From: Zoogloea sp.
Lineage (GTDB): Bacteria; Pseudomonadota; Gammaproteobacteria; Burkholderiales; Rhodocyclaceae
Direction of reading: 5' to 3'
Length of the DNA: 36,077 nucleotides
Assembly (NCBI GenBank): GCA_016789125.1
Contig: JAEUNU010000014.1
Coordinates: 1-36,077 of the forward strand
Shown: positions 1 through 8,419 of the stretch, piece after piece
Numbering within the stretch: position 1 is the stretch's first letter
Layout of the letters: each line of letters opens with the position of its first letter
Notes under the pieces: generated by a model
What the model was told of the DNA's origin: nothing
Database searches by the model: none
Seen by the model: only the letters and a program-made list of their open reading frames with translations
Program-made: the position numbers and the translations under genes

Positions 1-855
1 GGAGGCGAGATCCTTGAGGTTCGGTGCGTAGCGTTCCATGAAACGCTCGCCCGCGGCGTTGCGGAGGATACCGCCCTCGCCACGCACACCCTCGGTGATC
101 AGCACGCCGGCACCGGCCACGCCGGTCGGGTGGAACTGCCAGAACTCCATGTCTTCGAGCGGACTGCCGGCACGGGCCGCCATGCCGACACCGTCGCCGG
201 TGTTGATGACGGGGTTGGTGGAGCTGTAATAGATGCGACCGGCACCGCCAGTGGCAAAGATGGTGGCCTTGGCGTGGAAGATCGAAACCTCGCCGGTTTC
301 CATTTCCATCGCGGTCACACCCAGCACATCGCCGTCGGCGTTGCGGATGAGGTCCATCGCCATCCACTCGACGAAGAACTGGGTGTTGGCGCGCACGTTG
401 CGCTGATAGAGAGCGTGCAGCATCGCGTGGCCGGTACGGTCGGCCGCCGCGCAGGAGCGCGACACCGGGGTCTGGCCGTAGTTTTGCGAGTGGCCGCCGA
501 ACGGACGCTGGTAGATCTTGCCGTTGTCGGTACGGTCGAAGGGCATGCCATAGTGTTCGAGCTCGACGACGACCTCATTGGCCTTCTTGACCATGAACTC
601 GATCGCGTCCTGGTCGCCCAGCCAGTCCGACCCCTTGACGGTGTCGTACATGTGCCAGTGCCAGTTGTCCTCGGTCGAGTTACCCAGCGAGGCCGCCACA
701 CCGCCCTGCGCCGCAACGGTGTGCGAGCGGGTCGGGAAGACCTTGGTCAGAACGGCGGTCTTGAGACCCGCCTCGGAAAGCTGCAGGGCTGCCCGCAGGC
801 CAGCGCCACCGGCACCAACAATAACTGCATCAAAGGTACGCTTTGCGACTTTCAC
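1..855 (-). CDS. sdhA: succinate dehydrogenase flavoprotein subunit, C-terminus outside window
   Basis: This is the catalytic FAD subunit of complex II, which oxidises succinate to fumarate on the cytoplasmic face of the membrane. The first 285 codons are present out of the roughly 590 usual for the family. The start is GTG at 855-853, directly after the sdhD stop with no spacer, and it is preceded by a good GGAGG inside the end of sdhD. The N-terminus reads [20 protein letters not shown], which is the FAD dinucleotide fold. It is followed by [10 protein letters not shown], whose His (residue 45) is the covalent FAD attachment site in the family. The gene runs off the left edge, and sdhB would be expected beyond it. 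The identification is secure from motifs and operon position. Confidence 0.96.
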   Translation of the reverse strand, partial: MKVAKRTFDAVIVGAGGAGLRAALQLSEAGLKTAVLTKVFPTRSHTVAAQGGVAASLGNSTEDNWHWHMYDTVKGSDWLGDQDAIEFMVKKANEVVVELEHYGMPFDRTDNGKIYQRPFGGHSQNYGQTPVSRSCAAADRTGHAMLHALYQRNVRANTQFFVEWMAMDLIRNADGDVLGVTAMEMETGEVSIFHAKATIFATGGAGRIYYSSTNPVINTGDGVGMAARAGSPLEDMEFWQFHPTGVAGAGVLITEGVRGEGGILRNAAGERFMERYAPNLKDLAS

Positions 856-1203
856 TTACAGCCTCCAGAGAATCTGACCAACCCAGCCGGCGTAGCCGAC
901 GAGCAGGAGAACGACGACGGAATGCAGAACCAGGCGCACGCCGGTCGGCTTGATGTAGTCCATGAAGATGTCACGCACGCCGATCCAGGCGTGGTAGAAC
1001 AAGGACATGAAGAACAGGAAGGTCGCGAACTTCATGAACCCAGCCGAGAACAGGCCACGCCAGTTTTCGAAGGACGCATCGGGCAACATCAGGGCGGAGA
1101 TCGCAAAGATGACGGTATAGAGCGCCATCACGACCGCGGTGACACGCTGCGCGAGCCAATCCCTAAAACCGTAATGGGCTCCAACGATGATGGGCTTTAC
1201 CAT
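856..1203 (-). CDS. sdhD: succinate dehydrogenase membrane anchor subunit
   Basis: This 115-residue protein has three hydrophobic segments (about residues 18-42, 55-75 and 90-112). It is one of the two anchors that bind haem b and ubiquinone in complex II. The segment YHAWIGVRDIFMDYIKPTG carries the His expected for the haem/quinone region of SdhD. Its start overlaps the sdhC stop by 7 nt and its stop abuts the sdhA start codon, so the three genes are translationally coupled. The length is normal for the family. Confidence 0.93.
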   Translation of the reverse strand: MVKPIIVGAHYGFRDWLAQRVTAVVMALYTVIFAISALMLPDASFENWRGLFSAGFMKFATFLFFMSLFYHAWIGVRDIFMDYIKPTGVRLVLHSVVVLLLVGYAGWVGQILWRL

Positions 1204-1586
1204 AGCTTGGCTCCAATGGTGACGGTGAGAATCAGGCTGACGATCAGGACGATGCGGCTGCTGCTACGGGCAGCTTCCTTCTCGATGCCGACATGCATGT
1301 CGAGCAGCAGAAAGCGGATGCCGGCACAGAAGTGATGGAGATAAGCCCACAAGAGGCCCAGAAGCAGAAGCTTGACAAGAATGTTGCCAACGACGGCCTT
1401 GTAGGCCGCGTAGGATTCGGGCGAACCGACGCTGTTGCCAAACAGGGAAAGAAGCACCGGCAGCATCAGGAACAATCCAGCGCCGCTTACACGATGCAGA
1501 ATCGAGACGATCCCCGGCAAGGGGAGCCTGATCTGGTTCAGCGCCAGATGCTTCGGGCGCTGTTTCTTCAAAATCACCTCTGTCAT
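1197..1586 (-). CDS. sdhC: succinate dehydrogenase cytochrome b556 subunit
   Basis: This 129-residue membrane anchor of complex II has three hydrophobic helices. The motif SILHRVSGAGLF near residue 33 is the family signature, and a second His-rich segment (AYLHHFCAGIRFLLLD) follows helix two. I chose the ATG at 1586 (MTEVILKKQRPKH), which has a GAGGG ribosome-binding site 7 nt upstream. An in-frame upstream extension to 1643 reads a poor, Cys/Arg-containing sequence and is unlikely. It is the first gene of the sdh operon, 121 nt downstream of the GntR gene on the same strand. Confidence 0.93.
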   Translation of the reverse strand: MTEVILKKQRPKHLALNQIRLPLPGIVSILHRVSGAGLFLMLPVLLSLFGNSVGSPESYAAYKAVVGNILVKLLLLGLLWAYLHHFCAGIRFLLLDMHVGIEKEAARSSSRIVLIVSLILTVTIGAKLW

Positions 1587-1644
1587 AGATTTTCCCTCAA
1601 AGCAATAGCGACCTCGAAAGCCGCTTGTTTCCCACACAAACAAA

Positions 1645-1672
1645 ATTGTAAGTATATACCCTTACCAACAAC
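1645..1672 (-). promoter_or_regulatory. possible sdh promoter/operator region
   Basis: This AT-rich island lies between gntR and sdhC. Read on the minus strand it contains TATACT and TACAAT, either of which could be a -10 box. They sit inside an imperfect dyad whose arms are GTAAG and CTTAC around a TATA centre (1648-1665). No convincing -35 is seen, so this is only a candidate for the sdh promoter and a regulator site. Confidence 0.35.
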
Positions 1673-1707
1673 TGACGGGCCGGGCTACCCGCCAATCAAG
1701 ACACCAC

Positions 1708-2436
1708 TCAATTCAACTCGTTCAGATAATAATGCTCGGCGGTCGAATACAGGCCACGACGCCATTCAACCGGCCGATCGCCGTAAGTGTATGTAACCCT
1801 TTCGACCGACAGCAGCGGCACGCCCTCGGCAACACCCAGAGTCTCGCTGGTCATGCGATCGGCAGCGACGGCCCGGATCCGCTCTTCGGCACGAATCATG
1901 CGCACACCAAATCGGGATTCGAAAAGGCTGTAAAGGGAACCATGGGCGCCCTGCAGGACCTCCATCGTCAACCCCTGAAATATTTCTCCGGGCAAATAGA
2001 TCTCATCCACGACGACGGGCTTGCCGGAGAATCGCAGCAGCCGACGCAGGATCGTGACCGGCGCTCCGAGTTCGATACCGAGCATGCGCGCAGCCTCGTT
2101 GCCAGCCTTGGCTTTCCAGCAGTCGAGAGGAACACTCTGTGGATGGGCGAGATCTCCATCGATCGGCACCAGACGCAAGAAACGGAAGAGCGCGCGGGGA
2201 TCGTTATGGGAAGCCACGTAAGTACCCTTGCCCTGCTTGCGGACAAGGAGATTGTCCGCAGCCATCTCGTCGATGGCCTTGCGCACAGTCCCTTGACTTA
2301 CGCTGAAACGGAGCGCAAGTTCCTGTTCGCTCGGAATAGCCTGACCCGGACGCCACTCGCCCGACTCCAAAGCATTGAGCATCAGATTCTTGATCTGACG
2401 GTAGAGTGGACTGAAGGTGGGCGAATCCGGTCGCAT
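1708..2436 (-). CDS. GntR-family transcriptional regulator (HutC/UTRA type)
   Basis: This 242-residue regulator has an N-terminal winged helix of GntR type at about residues 8-75 (SPLYRQIKNLMLNALESGEW, then SEQELALRFSVSQGTVRKAI). The C-terminal part, about 90-235, is of UTRA ligand-binding type and ends EWRRGLYSTAEHYYLNELN. It lies between sdhC, which it precedes on the same strand, and the divergent mdh, so it probably senses a metabolite and controls TCA-cycle genes. That role is inferred from position. The start is uncertain: ATG at 2436 was chosen, but an in-frame GTG at 2454 (six more residues) is equally possible because neither has a clear Shine-Dalgarno sequence. Confidence 0.88.
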   Translation of the reverse strand: MRPDSPTFSPLYRQIKNLMLNALESGEWRPGQAIPSEQELALRFSVSQGTVRKAIDEMAADNLLVRKQGKGTYVASHNDPRALFRFLRLVPIDGDLAHPQSVPLDCWKAKAGNEAARMLGIELGAPVTILRRLLRFSGKPVVVDEIYLPGEIFQGLTMEVLQGAHGSLYSLFESRFGVRMIRAEERIRAVAADRMTSETLGVAEGVPLLSVERVTYTYGDRPVEWRRGLYSTAEHYYLNELN

Positions 2437-2483
2437 TTGTGTATTGAAGCACACTTTTGGTTGACAGTCTATTCATGAAACGA

Positions 2484-2507
2484 TGTCTTATATAAGACAT
2501 AAGACAT
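2484..2507. promoter_or_regulatory. palindromic operator upstream of mdh
   Basis: TGTCTTATATAAGACA at 2484-2499 is a perfect 16-bp palindrome, followed at once by a further half-site (AAGACAT, ending near 2507). It lies 12 nt upstream of the mdh -35 box and just upstream of the GntR gene. GntR proteins bind such short AT-centred palindromes, so it is the natural candidate site for the adjacent regulator. The palindrome is seen directly and the binding is inferred. Confidence 0.65.
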
Positions 2508-2511
2508 GGAA

Positions 2512-2540
2512 TTGACAGCCCCACAAAATGCTCCTACGAT
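2512..2540 (+). promoter_or_regulatory. sigma70-type promoter for mdh
   Basis: A perfect -35 TTGACA (2512-2517) is followed after 17 nt by TACGAT (2535-2540). Transcription from here would give a leader of about 120 nt before the mdh start. The palindrome at 2484-2499 lies immediately upstream. Confidence 0.65.
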
Positions 2541-2670
2541 TCAAATGTTGACCGTTCAAGCATCAGGATCGTGTCCGCACCGATTCAGGCCCGCGGCGCC
2601 TTCCAAGTTAAACCGGCGCGAGTCGGAACCACCAAGTCGTTAACACTTCTTAGTAGAGGGAGTTTCAACA

Positions 2671-3663
2671 ATGGCAAAAGCCCCCGTTCGTGTAGCAGTC
2701 ACCGGCGCCGCCGGCCAGATCGGTTATAGCCTCCTGTTCCGCATCGCCAGCGGCGAAATGCTGGGCAAGGACCAGCCCGTCATCCTCCAGCTGCTCGACC
2801 TGCCGCAGGCCCAGAAGGCCGTGAAGGGCGTCATGATGGAACTCGAGGACTGCGCGTTCCCGCTGCTCGCCGGCATGATCGCCACCGACGACCCGAACGT
2901 CGCCTTCAAGGACGCGCAAGTCTGCCTGCTGGTCGGCGCCCGCCCCCGCGGCCCCGGCATGGAGCGCAAGGACCTGCTGACCGAAAACGCCAAGATCTTC
3001 ACCGTCCAGGGCGCGGCCATCGGCCAGTACGCCGATCCGGACGTCAAGGTGCTGGTGGTCGGCAACCCCTGCAACACCAACGCCTACATCGCCAAGGAAA
3101 TCGCCGTCAAGTATGGCCGCGTCAATGCCAAGAACTTCACCGGCATGCTGCGCCTGGATCACAACCGCGCCCTCTCCCAGCTCGCTGGCAAGACCGGCCG
3201 TGACGTGTCCAGCCTGAAGAACCTGGTCGTCTGGGGCAACCACTCCCCCACGATGTACGCCGACTACCGCGCCGTCACCTCCAACGGCGACAACGTCAAG
3301 GCCCTGATCAACGACGAAGTCTGGAACCGCGACGTGTTCCTGCCGACCGTCGGCAAGCGTGGCGCTGCGATCATCGAAGCCCGCGGCCTGTCCTCCGCCG
3401 CCTCTGCCGCCAACGCCGCCATCGACCACATCCGTGACTGGGTGCTCGGCTCCAACGGCGAATGGGTCACCATGGGCATCCCGTCCGACGGCTCCTACGG
3501 CATCCCGGAAGGCATCATCGACGGCTTCCCGGTCACCACCGAAGGCGGCGAGTACAAGATCGTTCAGGGTCTCGAGATCGACGAGTTCTCCCGCGAGCGC
3601 ATGACCCACACGCTCAACGAACTGCTCGAAGAGCGTGACGGCGTGAAGGATCTGCTGGGCTGA
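2671..3663 (+). CDS. mdh: malate dehydrogenase
   Basis: This NAD-dependent malate dehydrogenase (330 residues) interconverts malate and oxaloacetate in the TCA cycle. The N-terminal Rossmann motif is [13 protein letters not shown]. The substrate loop contains [13 protein letters not shown], the catalytic pair lies in [13 protein letters not shown], and the active-site His is in [13 protein letters not shown]. The pattern and length are those of the cytosolic-type enzyme usual in betaproteobacteria. A strong GAGGGAG ribosome-binding site precedes the ATG. The gene is expressed from its own promoter and ends at a clear terminator, so it is probably monocistronic. Confidence 0.97.
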   Translation: MAKAPVRVAVTGAAGQIGYSLLFRIASGEMLGKDQPVILQLLDLPQAQKAVKGVMMELEDCAFPLLAGMIATDDPNVAFKDAQVCLLVGARPRGPGMERKDLLTENAKIFTVQGAAIGQYADPDVKVLVVGNPCNTNAYIAKEIAVKYGRVNAKNFTGMLRLDHNRALSQLAGKTGRDVSSLKNLVVWGNHSPTMYADYRAVTSNGDNVKALINDEVWNRDVFLPTVGKRGAAIIEARGLSSAASAANAAIDHIRDWVLGSNGEWVTMGIPSDGSYGIPEGIIDGFPVTTEGGEYKIVQGLEIDEFSRERMTHTLNELLEERDGVKDLLG

Positions 3664-3689
3664 TCGCTCCGCACTCCGCGCACCACCCG

Positions 3690-3726
3690 AAACGCGGGGG
3701 CCTCAAAGCCCTCGCGTTTTGTTTTT
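3690..3726 (+). terminator. rho-independent terminator of mdh
   Basis: The stem is AAACGCGGGGGC paired with GCCCTCGCGTTT (one G-T pair) around the loop CTCAAA, followed by a T-rich run (TTTTGTTTTT). It starts 26 nt after the mdh stop. Confidence 0.85.
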
Positions 3727-3780
3727 CGGAGCGCACATTTTTGCTAATCTCCGCCAGCCGATAAAACGAGAGCATCCACC

Positions 3781-4776
3781 ATGGCCGCGCAAGCCCACCC
3801 CGATCACGTGCTGTTCCAGGGCGAAAAGCCCTTCCCCATCCTACCCGCCGTCGACCACTACGCCGGCAGCGAAAAACTGATGAAGAAGGCGCTCACGGTC
3901 CAGCACGAGCTCGGCGCGGTTTTCGACATCACCTGCGACTGCGAGGACGGCGCACACGCCGGCGCCGAAGCCGAACACGCCCGCATGGCCGCCGGCATCG
4001 TGATGTCGGATGACAACCGCTTCGGCCGGGTCGGCGCCCGCATCCACGACATCACCCACCCTCACTGGGAGCAGGACGTGGACATCCTGGTCGGCCTCGC
4101 CGGCAGCCGGCTGGCCTTCCTGACAATCCCGAAGGTGCGCAGTGCCGCCGATGCGGCGCGGCAGATCGAGTGCATCCGGAGCGCCGAGGAGCGCCACGGC
4201 GTCGAGCGGGAGATCCCGGTGCATGTGCTCATCGAGACCCACGGCGCGCTCCGCGAGGCCTGGGAGATCGCCGCCCTCGACCGGGTCGAGTCCCTCGATT
4301 TCGGGCTGATGGATTTCGTCAGCGGCCACCACGGCGCGATCCCCGGCTCAGCGATGCGAAGCCCGGGCCAGTTCGAGCACCCGCTGGTGACCCGGGCCAA
4401 GTGCGACATTGCTGCCGCGGCCCTGGCCAACGGCGTGGTGCCGTCCCACAACGTCACGACCGAACTCAAGGACATCGCCTACATCCGCCGCGACGCCGAG
4501 CGCGCCCGGAAGGAGTTCGGCTATCTGCGGATGTGGAGCATCCACCCCAACCAGATCGTACCGATCGTCGAGGCCATGCGTCCCGACTTCACCGAGGTCC
4601 AGGAAGCCGCAGACATCCTCATCGCCGCCCAGGACAAGCACTGGGGCCCGATCCAGCACGCCGGAAAACTCCATGACCGGGCATCCTATCGCTATTACTG
4701 GGAGCTCCTGAAGCGCGCCCGGGCGACGGGGATGCAGCTTACGGCCGAGGCAGCCACGCACTTCTTCCAGCCATAA
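3781..4776 (+). CDS. HpcH/HpaI aldolase / citrate lyase beta-subunit-like protein
   Basis: This 331-residue protein belongs to the CitE/malyl-CoA lyase-like superfamily of Mg-dependent C-C lyases. Supporting segments are FDITCDCEDGA (about residues 49-59), GARIHDITHPHW, PKVRSAADA, HVLIETHGAL (the Glu is the usual metal ligand), LDFGLMDFVSGHHGAIP and MWSIHPNQI near the C-terminus. The substrate cannot be read from sequence. Acyl-CoA thioester cleavage is the family theme, and location beside mdh suggests C4 acid metabolism. Neighbouring citD/citF genes are absent, so it is not part of a citrate lyase complex here. A TG-TAATCT extended -10-like element lies at 3742-3750. Confidence 0.82.
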   Translation: MAAQAHPDHVLFQGEKPFPILPAVDHYAGSEKLMKKALTVQHELGAVFDITCDCEDGAHAGAEAEHARMAAGIVMSDDNRFGRVGARIHDITHPHWEQDVDILVGLAGSRLAFLTIPKVRSAADAARQIECIRSAEERHGVEREIPVHVLIETHGALREAWEIAALDRVESLDFGLMDFVSGHHGAIPGSAMRSPGQFEHPLVTRAKCDIAAAALANGVVPSHNVTTELKDIAYIRRDAERARKEFGYLRMWSIHPNQIVPIVEAMRPDFTEVQEAADILIAAQDKHWGPIQHAGKLHDRASYRYYWELLKRARATGMQLTAEAATHFFQP

Positions 4777-4780
4777 AACA

Positions 4781-4807
4781 AAAAACCGGCCTCACAGCCG
4801 GTTTTTT
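4781..4807. terminator. bidirectional rho-independent terminator
   Basis: The stem AAAAACCGGC / GCCGGTTTTT closes the loop CTCACA, with A and T tracts on both sides. It serves both the CitE-like gene and the converging flavoprotein gene. Confidence 0.88.
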
Positions 4808-4825
4808 CATCGTGCCTGGCAGAAC

Positions 4826-6070
4826 TCAGTCCGGCAGTGCGATCTTGTTGTCAGTGCTGAACTGGTAATCCTTGAAGACGTGCTCCGCCGACAGGATCTC
4901 GTAGTTGCCATCCTCGAGCTTGCGGGATGTGTCCTTGAGCCGATACGTGTAGTGGCCGCAGGTCCAGCAGTCGAAGTTGCGCATGTGGGTGCACAGGCAG
5001 GTCTTGTCCATCACAGCCACGCGGCGCGCGCCCGGATGGGCCGCCACCTCCCGGTTGTAGGCCTGGATGTAGGCGCAACTGCCGTTGGCATCGAGCAGGT
5101 AACCATAGGCTTCACAATTCGGGCGGATGCCCGAACCGATGGCCGGGCTGCTGGTCAGCATTCGCATCGGGTAGCCGGTGGGCGAGATCTGGTTGACGAC
5201 GATCTCCTCCTCGCTCGCCCGGAAGTATTCCTGCTGGACCTTCTCGGGCAGACCGCACTCGCGTGCCACAGTGAAGCGGGTCGCCACCTGCACCGCTGCG
5301 GCGCCCTTCTCGAGGAAGGACACGGCGTCGCTGCCGGTGAAGATCCCGCCGGCGGGAATCAGCGGGATGTCGAGCTTCTCGGCCACCAGCCAGGCATGGA
5401 TCTCCGCGACGATGGTGGCCAGGTCGTACTGGGCCCAGTCCATGCCGAAGCCCAGGTGCCCACCCGCCAGCGGGCCTTCGACGACGACGTAGTCGGGCAG
5501 CCGGTTGGTGCGGGCGCTCTTGCGCAGGAACAACTGCAGCGCCCGCAGCGAGGACACGATGATGCCGAGCTTGGCGTCACGGAAGCGCGGATGGTCCTCG
5601 ATCAGGGCAAAGGAACCCAGATGCAGGCCCGCCGCCAGGGTGATGCCATCGACCCCCGCGTCGAGCGCCGTTGCCAGGCGCACGCGCAGGGTTTCCCGCG
5701 GCGCGTTCATGGTCAGCTTTTCCATGCAGTTCACGAAGATCATGCCGGGGCCGCGCTTGGCCTCCATGGTCTTGCCCACATGCAGGCGCGTGGCCTCCGC
5801 CAGCTGCCCCAGGTCGAACTGAACAGCCGACTTGTCGGGGTTCTCCACGTTGTACTTGTAGAGTTTCAGCTTCTCCTTGACGAACTTGGTGTTGAAGCGG
5901 CGATCCGCGACCGTCTTCACCATTGCATCCGAGATATGACCAATTCCGCCCAGGCGCGCCGCCTCGAGAGCCAGATCTGCAGTGGAGATATCGACCCCCA
6001 TGCCACCAATCACGATCGGCACCAGCTCTTGCTTGCCAAAGCGCAGACGGAAATCATCAACTCGTTTCAT
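4826..6070 (-). CDS. nitronate monooxygenase-like FMN protein with Cys-rich C-terminal extension
   Basis: This 414-residue protein has the TIM-barrel of the NPD / nitronate monooxygenase family: VIGGMGVDISTADLALEAARLGGIGHIS at the N-terminus, VVEGPLAGGHLG (the family glycine/His segment near residue 190), IPLIPAGGIFTGSDAVSFLEKGAAAVQVATRF for FMN phosphate binding. The last ~100 residues are unusual and contain a CLC then, seven residues later, CWTC. This could be a metal or Fe-S site. It is longer than the ~320-360 residues typical of the family. The start is fixed by GGAAGGAG four nt upstream of the ATG. The natural substrate is unknown; nitronate oxidation is only the family label. Confidence 0.82.
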   Translation of the reverse strand: MKRVDDFRLRFGKQELVPIVIGGMGVDISTADLALEAARLGGIGHISDAMVKTVADRRFNTKFVKEKLKLYKYNVENPDKSAVQFDLGQLAEATRLHVGKTMEAKRGPGMIFVNCMEKLTMNAPRETLRVRLATALDAGVDGITLAAGLHLGSFALIEDHPRFRDAKLGIIVSSLRALQLFLRKSARTNRLPDYVVVEGPLAGGHLGFGMDWAQYDLATIVAEIHAWLVAEKLDIPLIPAGGIFTGSDAVSFLEKGAAAVQVATRFTVARECGLPEKVQQEYFRASEEEIVVNQISPTGYPMRMLTSSPAIGSGIRPNCEAYGYLLDANGSCAYIQAYNREVAAHPGARRVAVMDKTCLCTHMRNFDCWTCGHYTYRLKDTSRKLEDGNYEILSAEHVFKDYQFSTDNKIALPD

Positions 6071-6161
6071 GAAACTCCTTCCAGACGAACATGGGGCGCC
6101 ACTTAGCTATTATCGGCTTATGGGTGGCTTTAATTTATTATTATCTCACTGCGCCGCATCG

Positions 6162-6181
6162 CTTGACTCAATTTAGTCAAG
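6162..6181. promoter_or_regulatory. 20-bp palindrome in divergent promoter region
   Basis: CTTGACTCAATTTAGTCAAG reads the same on both strands except at two central-flank positions. It sits in the AT-rich interval between the flavoprotein gene (minus) and the cyclase-FHA gene (plus), which suggests an operator. The rest of 6071-6330 holds AT-rich promoter-like sequence, including TAGAAT at 6298-6303, but no convincing -35 box. Confidence 0.5.
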
Positions 6182-6330
6182 GAAATTCAAAATCCCGCCT
6201 CGGGCCGCCCATCCAGGGCGCCCAACCGACAAGCGGCACCGCGGGAGAATCGAAAATTTGTTACCTTCCCAGCTGCGGAAGATGTCACAAACTCCGCTAG
6301 AATCACGCCTCCGAAGCAGCCCGAAACCAG

Positions 6331-7224
6331 ATGTCGGATCCAACGAAGCCCACAAATGAATGCGCTGTACTGTTTGCCGACCTGGTCGGCAGCACGCAGC
6401 TCTATCAGCGCGTGGGCGACACATCTGCATTCGAGCTCGTCGATCGGTGCATCCGCACCATGCGGATCGCCGTCGAGACCAAGAACGGGCGCGTCGTCAA
6501 GCACACCGGTGACGGGCTGATGGCCGTCTTCCGCGACGCCGACAGCGCTGCCGACGCCACCCTCGCGATCCACCAGACGGTCAAGGAGCTCCCCTCCGGC
6601 CCCGACCAGAAGCTCGCGGTGCGGATAGGCTTCCACTTCGGTGGCGTGGTCGCCAGCGGCACCGACGTCTTCGGCGAAACGGTCAATTTCGCCGCGCGCC
6701 TCGCCGAACTCGCCTCTCCCGGCAAGGCCATCACCTCCGCCGAAACCGCCCGTCGCCTGGGCCCCGAATGGCGCTCGGTGATCCACGCCCTGCCGCCGCG
6801 GGTGATCCGCGGCCTGTCCAAGCCGGCCGACCTGTGCGAGGTGATGTGCGAGGCGGTCGGCGAGCTCACCGTGGTCCAGAACGACCACTTCCTCCTCGAG
6901 ACCGAGCCAGAGCTCCGGCTCTACATGGACTCGAAGTCGGTGGTACTCAACTCCACGCGCCCCAGTGCCCGCATCGGGCGGGATCCGCTCGCAGACCTCG
7001 TCGTCGGCGACACGCAGTCGTCCCGCCGGCATGCCGAGATCGAGCTGCGTGGCGACAAGTTCGTGCTCATCGACCGCAGCAGCAACGGCACTTTCGTCCA
7101 GATCGAGGGCGAACGGGAGTTTCTGCTGTCCCGCGAAGAGGTCGTGCTGCGCGGCCGCGGCCAGTTTGCCCTTGGCCGCAGCTGCGCCAACAGCCCCCAG
7201 ATCGTCAATTTCGTCTGTATCTGA
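6331..7224 (+). CDS. class III adenylate/guanylate cyclase fused to FHA domain
   Basis: This 297-residue cytoplasmic protein has a class III cyclase catalytic domain (about residues 10-175) followed by an FHA phosphothreonine-binding domain (about 205-285). The cyclase has both metal Asp regions (VLFADLVGST and HTGDGLMAVF), the purine-selecting Lys (VVKHTGDG) and Asp (DVFGETVNF), and the transition-state Asn/Arg pair (VNFAARL). It therefore looks active with adenylate preference. The FHA domain keeps GRD, SSRRHAE and the SNGT motif, so phosphopeptide binding is expected. No membrane segment is present. It faces the flavoprotein gene divergently. The Shine-Dalgarno sequence is weak. The signal partner (a Ser/Thr kinase substrate) is not in the window. 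Confidence 0.9.
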   Translation: MSDPTKPTNECAVLFADLVGSTQLYQRVGDTSAFELVDRCIRTMRIAVETKNGRVVKHTGDGLMAVFRDADSAADATLAIHQTVKELPSGPDQKLAVRIGFHFGGVVASGTDVFGETVNFAARLAELASPGKAITSAETARRLGPEWRSVIHALPPRVIRGLSKPADLCEVMCEAVGELTVVQNDHFLLETEPELRLYMDSKSVVLNSTRPSARIGRDPLADLVVGDTQSSRRHAEIELRGDKFVLIDRSSNGTFVQIEGEREFLLSREEVVLRGRGQFALGRSCANSPQIVNFVCI

Positions 7225-7249
7225 GCGGCCGGCCACAGCCCCTGCCCAC

Positions 7250-8200
7250 TCAGCCGGCCAGCGCGGCGCCGATCGCCCGGCCCGCCAGTTCGACCGCCTC
7301 CCCCGACTGCCGGAAGAACTTTCCGAGCGTGAGAAAGCCATGAACCATGCCCTCGAACTCGTGCACTGTTGCGGGCACGCCGGCCGACTCGAGTGCTGCA
7401 GCATAGGCCTTGCAATCGTCGGTCAGCGGATCACAACCCGCCGTGATGAAGACCGCCGGCGGCAGATCGTCGAAACGCCCGGCCAGCAGCGGCGAAGCAC
7501 GCCAGTCCAGCCTGTCCGCGGGCTCCGGCAGATACTTCTCGCAAAACCAGTCCAGCGTCTCGTTGTCGAGGAAATAGCCGTCGCAGTAGGCCAGGCGCGA
7601 GGGGCGGCGACTGAGGATCTCGGTGCAAGGATAGATCAGCAGCTGGAGCCGCGCCTTGGGCCCGTTCTCGTCGCGCAGCTGGAGCGCCGTCACCGCACTC
7701 AGGGTGCCGCCCGCGCTATCGCCGACAAGCGCAAAGAGGGTCGGGTCGATGCCGAGCAGGCCGGCATTGTCGAGGGCCCAGTCGACCGCATGACGGGCAT
7801 CGATCACCGCCGCGGGGAAAGGGTGTTCGGGCGCCAGCCGATAATCGACCGACAGCACCGCCGCCCCCGACTGGTTCGCCAACTCGCGGCATAGCACATC
7901 GTAGCTGGGGATGTTCCCGACACACCAGCCCCCACCGTGAAAGTAAAAGGCGATCGGCAGCACGTCGTCGGGGCCCGCGGAGATCGGGCGGTAGAGCCGC
8001 GCCATCAGCACTGCACCACCTTGAACGCCCGGGATGGGCACATCGGTCACCGACGCCACCGCCGGCGCAAGCGGCCTCAACGCAAACTGTAGTTTCTCGA
8101 AGGAGTGGCGGGCCTGATGTACGTCGAGCTCATGAAAACGCGGCGCACTAATGCGATACACCATATCGAGCAGGGCTTGGGCTTGAGGATCGAGGGCCAT
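7250..8200 (-). CDS. alpha/beta hydrolase, hormone-sensitive-lipase type esterase
   Basis: This 316-residue protein is an esterase/lipase of the HSL (bacterial family IV) group. The oxyanion motif HGGG is at residues 88-91 in FYFHGGGW, and the nucleophile is Ser162 in GDSAGG. The acid is Asp257 in CDPLTDD and the base His287 in MVHGF, giving a complete triad. No signal peptide is seen, so it is cytoplasmic. It probably hydrolyses short-chain esters; the physiological substrate is unknown. It converges with the cyclase gene (26 nt between stops) and is divergent from the rhodanese gene. Confidence 0.9.
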   Translation of the reverse strand: MALDPQAQALLDMVYRISAPRFHELDVHQARHSFEKLQFALRPLAPAVASVTDVPIPGVQGGAVLMARLYRPISAGPDDVLPIAFYFHGGGWCVGNIPSYDVLCRELANQSGAAVLSVDYRLAPEHPFPAAVIDARHAVDWALDNAGLLGIDPTLFALVGDSAGGTLSAVTALQLRDENGPKARLQLLIYPCTEILSRRPSRLAYCDGYFLDNETLDWFCEKYLPEPADRLDWRASPLLAGRFDDLPPAVFITAGCDPLTDDCKAYAAALESAGVPATVHEFEGMVHGFLTLGKFFRQSGEAVELAGRAIGAALAG

Positions 8201-8419
8201 GGCGAGTATCCGGAGAACAATGAATCAGGCAGGCAGCAATTGGTTTGCCGCATTGCAGCATTGTAAACCACTCCAAGCCGCCATCCCGCCCGCGTGCCCG
8301 TCCGGCAAACCCAAAACAAAATCAGTCTTTGCTAATATGCACACCGAAGCACCTCGGCCGGACGCGCAACCGCCACCTCCGGCCGATGGACCATCAAACC
8401 CACAAAAGGTAAGACCCCG

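Noticed and set aside
130..1335. Long plus-strand open frame across sdhA-sdhC
   Set aside because: It is antisense to three overlapping, motif-supported sdh genes.
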